The position numbers were made by a program, and so were the translations under genes. Positions 58,781-64,000 of a stretch of 64,000 nucleotides of DNA are shown in pieces. This DNA comes from Prolixibacteraceae bacterium (lineage in GTDB: Bacteria; Bacteroidota; Bacteroidia; Bacteroidales; Prolixibacteraceae), in contig JAIBEZ010000083.1 of assembly GCA_019459485.1 (NCBI GenBank), positions 1-64,000 on the forward strand, given 5' to 3'. Each line of letters begins with the position of its first letter. The stretch's first letter is position 1. The notes under the pieces are model-generated. The model did no database searches, had not been told where the DNA came from, and worked only from the letters and a program-made list of their open reading frames with translations.

Positions 58781-58816
58781 AAATCCGGCGCTTCCATTCA
58801 AAGGCCGGATTTTTTT
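58781..58816 (+). terminator. Rho-independent terminator
   Basis: Stem aaatccgg / ccggattt (plus one inner C-G pair) followed by seven T, 12 bases after the stop of the helical protein gene. Confidence 0.85.
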
Positions 58817-58854
58817 ATGCGCTGAGACAATTTGAATGGGTAATTTTCAAACAA

Positions 58855-58892
58855 AACTCACCCCGTCGCACCTGCGGGGTTGGGGGTGAGTT
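58855..58892. repeat. Palindromic element (aactcacccc...ggggtgagtt)
   Basis: Ten-base perfect arms flank a G/C-rich middle (cgtcgcacctgcgggg-like) that can pair further. It is much richer in G+C than its surroundings. It resembles a small interspersed repeat; no second copy is in the window. Confidence 0.5.
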
Positions 58893-58949
58893 AAAAAAAG
58901 AATGATATAGATAGATGCACAAATATCAACCGTGCGCTGCACCTAAAAC

Positions 58950-59213
58950 ACATAGTTAAGTCCGAAGCACACATAGCCATCCATTCAGCGCCGATAGCCA
59001 GACCCTCAGCACACATAGCCAGCCATTCAGCGTACATAGCCAAGTCCGCAGCATAGATAGTCATTCATTTAGCGCCGATAGCTAAGACCACAGCACACAT
59101 AGCCATTTATTTAGTGCCGGTAGCCATGTCCACAGTATACACAGCTATTCATTTAGCGCCGATAGTTAAGTCCTCAGCATACATAGCCAGGCATTTAGCA
59201 CCGGTAGCCATGT
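58950..59213. repeat. 42-base tandem repeat built of 21-base half-units
   Basis: About six 42-base units run without gaps. Each unit has two related 21-base halves sharing an atagcca core near the centre and tcag/gcag at the end. The period is exact, with diverged bases. 21 bases equals seven codons, and several frames read as heptads (for example SAYIARH, LAPVAMS), but stops interrupt them (in-frame TAG at 59054 on the plus strand, TGA on the minus strand). It is either a decayed coding repeat or a non-coding array. Confidence 0.85.
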
Positions 59214-59297
59214 CAGAGTTAGCTTCGGACAAGCGATTCACTGCAAAAGATTTAATTTTCTTTTTAGTACATTTGTGCATATATAAAATGGATGATT

Positions 59298-59516
59298 ATG
59301 AAAACATTAACATTAAAGATACCAGATTCAGTCGACGAGATGGATATTAAAATGCAATTGGCAGCTCATTTATTTGAGAAAGGCATAATGTCTTCAGGAC
59401 AAGCTGCTGATTTAGTCGGTGTTTCAAAACGAGTGTTTCTTGAAAACGTTGGAAAATATGGAGTTTCCATATTTGGAGAGGGTATAGATGATATTGAGCA
59501 CATCATCAATGGATAA
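59298..59516 (+). CDS. UPF0175 family protein (antitoxin candidate)
   Basis: 72 residues from the ATG at 59298 (MKTLTLKIPDSVDE); an in-frame ATG two codons earlier is possible. It has the short strand then helix-turn-helix pattern of UPF0175 (LAAHLFEKGIMSSGQAADLVGVS, KRVFLENVGKYGVSIF). These proteins are usually partnered with DUF3368/PIN-like proteins. The stop overlaps the start of the next gene by 8 bases. Confidence 0.85.
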   Translation: MKTLTLKIPDSVDEMDIKMQLAAHLFEKGIMSSGQAADLVGVSKRVFLENVGKYGVSIFGEGIDDIEHIING

Positions 59517-59967
59517 AATAATTATTTCTGATACCAGTTGTCTGATCTCACTTAGCAATATTGGACTACTCCACATAATTAGAGACTTATATAGTGAGAT
59601 AATAATTACCCCGGAAGTGAAAGCTGAATTTGGTGATGCGTTGCCAGATTGGGTAATCGTGCTTCAGGTTAAAGATAAAGTAAGACAAGCGGACATAGAA
59701 CACCGACTAGACAGAGGTGAAGCAAGTTCAATCGCATTGGCACTTGAAATTCCAAACTCAACATTAATTATCGATGAAATAAAGGGACGAAATATTGCAA
59801 AATCACTAAATATTGAGATAATTGGAACTATCGGGATACTTCTGCTTGCAAGCAATAAGGGAATAATTAAGGATGTTATTGGTGTTATATTAAAACTGGT
59901 CAATAATGGATTTCGTGTATCCGATAAGCTATTGGATAAAATAATTGAAAAGCATGAAAGAAAATAA
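59509..59967 (+). CDS. DUF3368/PIN-like nuclease (toxin candidate)
   Basis: 152 residues from the ATG at 59509; a frame opening at 59488 would add seven residues. A PIN-like acidic set is visible: Asp in ISDTSCLISL, Glu in LDRGEASSIALAL and Asp in LIIDEIKGRNIAK. The family is treated as the toxin partner of UPF0175. The target RNA is unknown. Translation is coupled to the antitoxin gene by overlap. Confidence 0.85.
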   Translation: MDKIIISDTSCLISLSNIGLLHIIRDLYSEIIITPEVKAEFGDALPDWVIVLQVKDKVRQADIEHRLDRGEASSIALALEIPNSTLIIDEIKGRNIAKSLNIEIIGTIGILLLASNKGIIKDVIGVILKLVNNGFRVSDKLLDKIIEKHERK

Positions 59968-60060
59968 TTGTCTGCCATTCTTGCCCCCAATTCTTCGCTA
60001 AAACAGCAATTCAGGAAAGATCCTTAATTTACATCCGAAATTAACCAATCAAACAAAATC

Positions 60061-61050
60061 ATGAGCAAAACATACAACTGGGCCATCCTTGGATGCGGAA
60101 AAATTGCCCGAAAATTCGTTGGTGACCTGAAATTATTACCCAATGCACGACTTTATGCCGCGGCAGCAAGATCGCTCGAAAATGCACAAACTTTTGCTTC
60201 TGATCTTGGTTTTGAAAAGGCTTATGGCAGCTACGAAGAAATGGTGAACGACCCCGAAGTGGATGTGGTGTACATTGCCTCGCCACATTCGCACCATTGT
60301 GAGCATACTTTGCTGTGCCTGAACCATCAAAAAGCGGTGCTGTGCGAAAAAGCTTTTGCAATGAATTCGCGTGAAGTGAATTTAATGATCGAGGCAGCCC
60401 GAAAAAACAATGCTTTCCTGATGGAAGCTTTCTGGACAAGGTTTCAGCCCAGCTTTCAGAAAGTAATGGAAATCATCCGTTCAGGAGAACTTGGAGCGCT
60501 GAAAATGGTTCGTGCCGATTTTGCTTTTAATGCGGAGTATAATCCTGATAAACGATTGTACAATGTAGATTTGGGCGGTGGTTCGTTGCTGGATATCGGA
60601 ATTTACCCGATTTTTATGTCGCTGACAGCTTTTGGTAAACCTTCGGAAATTAAAACAATGGCTCAATTTTGTGCAACCGGCGCCGAGGAAACTATCCTGA
60701 TGTCGTTTCGATATCCGGGTGGGGAAGTGGCTTCGCTGGTTTCCAGTTTTGCATCGCACTCCTCCACACAAACAGAGTACAATTTCGAAAACGGGTTTGT
60801 AAGGCTGAACAGACGTTTTAACTGCCCAACATCTGTAACTTACTGGAAAGCGGGGGAGGAAGAAAGAATCATCACTTTTGAAAAGGGAATTGGCGCTGGC
60901 TATGAACTGGAAGCCGCGCATGTAATGGAATGTCTGGATGCCGGAAAAACGGAAAGCGACCTGTTGCCATTGTCGCATTCAGCTGATCTGATGGAAATTT
61001 TGGATTGGGTCAGAAAAGATGCCGGGATCGTATTTCCCAAACACGATTGA
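60061..61050 (+). CDS. Gfo/Idh/MocA-family oxidoreductase
   Basis: 329 residues. The N-terminal Rossmann fold has the NAD(P) motif ILGCGKIARKFV and the cofactor contact CEKAFAMN with the conserved Lys. The C-terminal strand-rich domain has GGGSLLDIGIYPIF, where Asp and the later His-containing region complete the active site of this family (dimeric dihydrodiol dehydrogenase-like). It oxidises or reduces a sugar or cyclic alcohol, exact substrate unknown. Single gene, convergent with anmK. Confidence 0.92.
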   Translation: MSKTYNWAILGCGKIARKFVGDLKLLPNARLYAAAARSLENAQTFASDLGFEKAYGSYEEMVNDPEVDVVYIASPHSHHCEHTLLCLNHQKAVLCEKAFAMNSREVNLMIEAARKNNAFLMEAFWTRFQPSFQKVMEIIRSGELGALKMVRADFAFNAEYNPDKRLYNVDLGGGSLLDIGIYPIFMSLTAFGKPSEIKTMAQFCATGAEETILMSFRYPGGEVASLVSSFASHSSTQTEYNFENGFVRLNRRFNCPTSVTYWKAGEEERIITFEKGIGAGYELEAAHVMECLDAGKTESDLLPLSHSADLMEILDWVRKDAGIVFPKHD

Positions 61051-61057
61051 ATCTTTT

Positions 61058-62116
61058 TCAGGGAAGGTAAATGATTCCTCCAGAATGGTCGTGGTCGGCT
61101 CCGGTCACAGATTTCAGGCAATTAGTTTCATTTCTGAAACGAAGGACACCAAGAAATGCGAATACAATGGCTTCCTTGAAATCAATGATTTGTGCTGAAG
61201 GCAGGATGGTTTTGTGTTTTGTTTTTTCGCTGAAAAGTTCCATCAGGAACACATTGTTGGCGCCGCCACCGGTAATAAGTATTTGCCCTTTCTGATAGTG
61301 GTCAACAGCAATTGTCAGCTGATCAGAAACGTGTTCGTACAATGTTCTGAGTGCATCTTCAGGAGGAAGTTGAAAAGAATAAATCAGCGGCAGAAATTCA
61401 GTTTCAAACCATTCGCGCCCCAACGATTTTGGCCCGTCCAGCTGATAAAAATCCAGTGAATTCAACAGGTTCAGCAATTCGGCATGAACTGTTCCGGAGC
61501 GACCAAAACTTCCGTTGAGATCGTATTCGTAGCCCAGTTCTTTTGTAAAATGATTGAAAGCCATGTTTGCCGGACAAATGTCAAATGCTTTTCTTTCATC
61601 GTTTTCTCGAAACGAAACATTGGCAATCCCACCAAGGTTCAGGCAAAATTCATATTCGCCAAACAACAGTTCATCGCCAATTGGAACGAGCGGAGCGCCT
61701 TGTCCGCCAAGCGCCACATCCAGCGACCTGAAATCGCAGATGGTTTGTATTCCTGTCGTTGCCGCAATGCTGGCGCCGTTGCCAATCTGAACCGTCAGTT
61801 TCATATCGGGCTGATGGAAAATGGTATGACCGTGTGATGCGATCATTTCAGGTTTTTCAGGAAGGTCGGCACAAAAATCAACGATTTGTTTGCCGATAAA
61901 CTTACCGTATTCGTTGTGAAGAAAAGCAAAATCAAGTGCATTCAGTTCCGCAGCAGTCGTGAGTTTGTTCACCCATTTGTGCGAATACGAGATGGTATTG
62001 GCTTTCATAATTTCAAAATTCCACTTCGTGTCGAAAGTAAACCTGCAGGCCACCAAATCAAGTCCATCAATTGATGTGCCCGACATACAACCTATGCATA
62101 CGTAACTTTTTGTCAT
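61058..62116 (-). CDS. anmK: Anhydro-N-acetylmuramic acid kinase
   Basis: 352 residues. The phosphate-binding GCMSGTSIDGLDLV motif is at the start. The conserved LNLGGIANVSF and FDICPANMAFN follow, and the C-terminal ITGGGANNVFLMELF ends the ATPase fold. It opens and phosphorylates anhydro-MurNAc, recycling peptidoglycan fragments. Its ATG overlaps the stop of the M23 peptidase gene (ATGA), so the two are coupled and share a cell-wall theme. Confidence 0.95.
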   Translation of the reverse strand: MTKSYVCIGCMSGTSIDGLDLVACRFTFDTKWNFEIMKANTISYSHKWVNKLTTAAELNALDFAFLHNEYGKFIGKQIVDFCADLPEKPEMIASHGHTIFHQPDMKLTVQIGNGASIAATTGIQTICDFRSLDVALGGQGAPLVPIGDELLFGEYEFCLNLGGIANVSFRENDERKAFDICPANMAFNHFTKELGYEYDLNGSFGRSGTVHAELLNLLNSLDFYQLDGPKSLGREWFETEFLPLIYSFQLPPEDALRTLYEHVSDQLTIAVDHYQKGQILITGGGANNVFLMELFSEKTKHKTILPSAQIIDFKEAIVFAFLGVLRFRNETNCLKSVTGADHDHSGGIIYLP

Positions 62117-63837
62117 TTGTAGAAGTTTGCCTTGTAAGTACTTGAATTGTTTCTGAAATCGGTGACAATTAAGTTCAATTCATGATTTTTACCGAACTGA
62201 ATCCTACTTTTATCAAACGTATAACTGATTAATTTGTTTTTCAGGTCGTATTCGAACAGCACCCACTGGCCGTCAATGGTTCCGCGTATGGTTTCAATTC
62301 CGGAAAGATTGTCGGTAATTGTGAACCTGATTCTTGTGGTTTCTGTCAGTGTCTTTTTACCGGTAATGCTTAACGGAACAATTTTGGGAGCAACCGTGTC
62401 AACTGCCAGTGCATAATTTCCCAATACCCGGATGTTTCCTTCCACCCAGCCGTCAACGTATTTTCCTGTGGCCGAGAAAATTTGTCCTGTAGCCGGGTCA
62501 ACCTGGGCAAGCATCACTTTCGATTCCAGATTCTTTGGAAGGTTCACTGCTTTTATCCTCAATGGGCAGGCAAAATGCAGCGGAGTATATGGATTGTGTA
62601 GTTTATAAATGGGTGAATAGAATTTCGCAGTTGACGGTTTCTTTTCGTACAAAAAATCAACATCATTGTACAAAGCTCCCTCCGGAACTGTGAATTCAAT
62701 GTCATCGTTCCTGATATGATTGTTCCGATTGAATTTGAAATGTTCCCCTTTCGGTTCTGATACTGCAAATGTCGCCTCCTTCGATTGAATTTTAAAGGAA
62801 AGAGAAGTGGCATTGCCGTAAACATCTGTTATTTCATATTTTACCTGGTGAAGTTTCCCGTCGGTAGCTTTAAATATCCCGCCTTTTTCATTTTTGTCGT
62901 AGATGTTCAGTTTGTTGCCCGGTTCAATCCAGGTACGGTATAGCCTGCGTTTTGAGCGGATGGCCTGTTCGTAATCCATGTGCGAATTAATGTATTTCGA
63001 CTCTTCGATGGCAAATTGATCCATCGCAAATGAATAAACCAATTCGTTGTCGATGCTCAGTTTTAAACTGTAAATACCGCAATGATTAAGGCTTCCGTCG
63101 AGCAAATCAATGGACTGAATCCCAAAGCCGACTTTTCCCCAAACCGTGATAGGCTGATTGACTTTTAGCTGATAAACGTTGCCAGTCAATATGGTTTCAA
63201 ATCGCTGCGGAAGTTGTTTTCCTGAAACACCTGCATCGTCGGAAACCGGATAAACCATCAGTGACTGGATGACTGGTTTGGTTTTGTCTTTTACCGGCAT
63301 GTTGAATTGTAAGGGGTTCAGCATCATGGTTTGGTCTTTAACCTGTCGGATTTCGAAATGCAGATGCGGCCCTCCTGAACTGCCTGAATTACCGCTTTTT
63401 GCAATTTGTTGACCTTTTTTTACTTTCAAGGTATCAGCAGGAACAGAATGGTCGATGGCAAATGATTCTTTTTCGTACTGAATTTTTCGGATGTAATTTT
63501 CAATTTCAGGAGCGAAACTATGGAGGTGGCCATAAAGAGTTGTTGTGCCGTTCGGATGTCCTATGTACAATGCATTGCCGTATCCTGACGGAGAAACCAC
63601 AATCCGCTCGATATTTCCCTCGGCGGCAGCATAAACAGGCAATCCGGTTCTTCCCTGGGTTTTTATGTCGATGCCACCGTGAAAATGATTGGGTCGTAAT
63701 TCGGCAAAATTTCCGGACAGCAGAAAGGGGATTTTCATTGGCGCCTCATAATAATTCGGATCTGGTTTATCCAAAGGTTGGGCGCTGACAGAGATTCCTG
63801 TGATAAGAAAAAGTATAATTTTAAAAAGTCGTTTCAT
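62113..63837 (-). CDS. M23-family metallopeptidase
   Basis: 574 residues with a signal peptide (LFLITGISVSAQ). The LytM-type domain (about 30-180) has zinc ligands in FHGGIDIKTQ and HLHFEIRQ. The rest (about 200-574) is a long strand-rich, Ig-like region with no family I can name. Most such enzymes cut peptidoglycan crossbridges or, if inactive, activate amidases. It is the first gene of the M23-anmK pair. Confidence 0.93.
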   Translation of the reverse strand: MKRLFKIILFLITGISVSAQPLDKPDPNYYEAPMKIPFLLSGNFAELRPNHFHGGIDIKTQGRTGLPVYAAAEGNIERIVVSPSGYGNALYIGHPNGTTTLYGHLHSFAPEIENYIRKIQYEKESFAIDHSVPADTLKVKKGQQIAKSGNSGSSGGPHLHFEIRQVKDQTMMLNPLQFNMPVKDKTKPVIQSLMVYPVSDDAGVSGKQLPQRFETILTGNVYQLKVNQPITVWGKVGFGIQSIDLLDGSLNHCGIYSLKLSIDNELVYSFAMDQFAIEESKYINSHMDYEQAIRSKRRLYRTWIEPGNKLNIYDKNEKGGIFKATDGKLHQVKYEITDVYGNATSLSFKIQSKEATFAVSEPKGEHFKFNRNNHIRNDDIEFTVPEGALYNDVDFLYEKKPSTAKFYSPIYKLHNPYTPLHFACPLRIKAVNLPKNLESKVMLAQVDPATGQIFSATGKYVDGWVEGNIRVLGNYALAVDTVAPKIVPLSITGKKTLTETTRIRFTITDNLSGIETIRGTIDGQWVLFEYDLKNKLISYTFDKSRIQFGKNHELNLIVTDFRNNSSTYKANFYK

Positions 63838-63856
63838 TCTAATTTTATTTGGTCTG

Positions 63857-63864
63857 CGAAAATA
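63857..63864 (-). promoter_or_regulatory. Weak candidate -7 box for the M23-anmK operon
   Basis: On the minus strand TATTTTCG, one mismatch from TAnnTTTG, about 20 bases before the M23 start codon. No clear upstream TTTG. Confidence 0.3.
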
Positions 63865-63928
63865 TAAAACTTATCCGTTTCAACCGTCAGATCCCGGTTT
63901 CGGTAAAAACGAAATAATCGGTCGCAAA

Positions 63929-63959
63929 TTTCATCTATTGACCAAAAATGTTAATTTTG
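63929..63959 (+). promoter_or_regulatory. Candidate promoter at the right edge
   Basis: TTTC (63929-63932) is followed after 19 bases by TAATTTTG (63952-63959), a full -7 match. Transcription would start near 63966, just before a possible start codon at 63979. Confidence 0.5.
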
Positions 63960-63978
63960 TCGATGAAAGTAAAATGAA

Positions 63979-64000
63979 ATGACTGATCCGGAGAAAAACC
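63979..64000 (+). CDS. Start of a gene cut by the window edge
   Basis: The codons read Met-Thr-Asp-Pro-Glu-Lys-Asn and run off the end. The only support is the good promoter just upstream and the open frame. The product cannot be named. Confidence 0.3.

Larger units (their letters stand above)
58769..59297. other. Gene-free 0.5-kb stretch with terminator, palindrome and tandem repeat
   Basis: The stretch between the helical protein and the UPF0175 gene holds, in order, a terminator (58781-58816), a palindromic element (58855-58892), the 21/42-base tandem repeat (58950-59213) and about 80 bases of AT-rich leader. No intact gene is supported. Confidence 0.7.

Noticed and set aside
58950-59213. 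CRISPR array
   Set aside because: The units are contiguous with no unique spacers, the period is 21/42 bases, and no cas gene is present.

Overview
The window comes from a Bacteroidota chromosome, probably an environmental member of Bacteroidales/Marinilabiliales (the order is an inference). The supporting signs are an ECF sigma/FecR/SusC/SusD locus, a serine protease with a type IX secretion sorting tail, DUF4199, DUF2339 and DUF5916 proteins, many short lipobox signal peptides, and promoters of the Bacteroidota type (TTTG, about 19-21 bases, TAnnTTTG) rather than sigma70 boxes.

Layout. 1-760: minus-strand stable RNAs (SRP RNA, tRNA-Thr(TGT), tRNA-Tyr(GTA), tRNA-Gly(TCC), terminator). 0.9-3.2 kb: envelope genes. 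3.3-11.1 kb: a MerR/B12-binding regulator of the CarH type, divergent from a sigma factor, anti-sigma, SusC and SusD operon that has no adjacent glycosidase. 11.3-15 kb: two outer-membrane or surface proteins. 15.0-16.6 kb: a split HipB-HipS-HipT toxin-antitoxin operon behind three copies of an 11-base operator-like motif. 16.6-33 kb: housekeeping and envelope genes, including YdcF, DgkA, a DUF4382 lipoprotein, a mutarotase lipoprotein, an L,D-transpeptidase, FabD, Nudix, NlpC/P60, a 7TM-HD phosphohydrolase, GntP, a SerA-like dehydrogenase, transketolase and a GntR regulator. 33.2-36.1 kb: a GH31 alpha-xylosidase-like lipoprotein. 36.1-37.5 kb: a REP-associated tyrosine transposase (RAYT) between two related arrays of short inverted repeats. 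37.6-50.1 kb: DUF2339, an AlkZ-like glycosylase, a YfcC carrier, MscS, an omega-amidase, an acyltransferase, a B3/4 protein, the T9SS protease, a flavin reductase and LipA.

50.2-57.9 kb is a defence island on the minus strand. It holds hsdM, a truncated Bro-N gene, hsdS, cargo genes and hsdR. The cargo (a small membrane protein and a HigBA-like toxin-antitoxin pair) sits between repeated copies of the 3' end of hsdS, and a short ORF resembling an Abi_2 C-terminus lies just before hsdR. This looks like repeated exchange at one fixed site. 58-60 kb: a helical protein of unknown function, a 21/42-base tandem repeat, and a UPF0175/DUF3368 toxin-antitoxin-like pair. 60-64 kb: a Gfo/Idh/MocA oxidoreductase, AnmK and an M23 peptidase; a new gene probably begins at the right edge.

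The most interesting parts are the RAYT with its repeat arrays, the repeated hsdS tails around island cargo, the HipBST operon with repeated operators, and the heptad-phased tandem repeat at 58.95-59.21 kb. Several families of short intergenic repeats recur across the window at gene ends.
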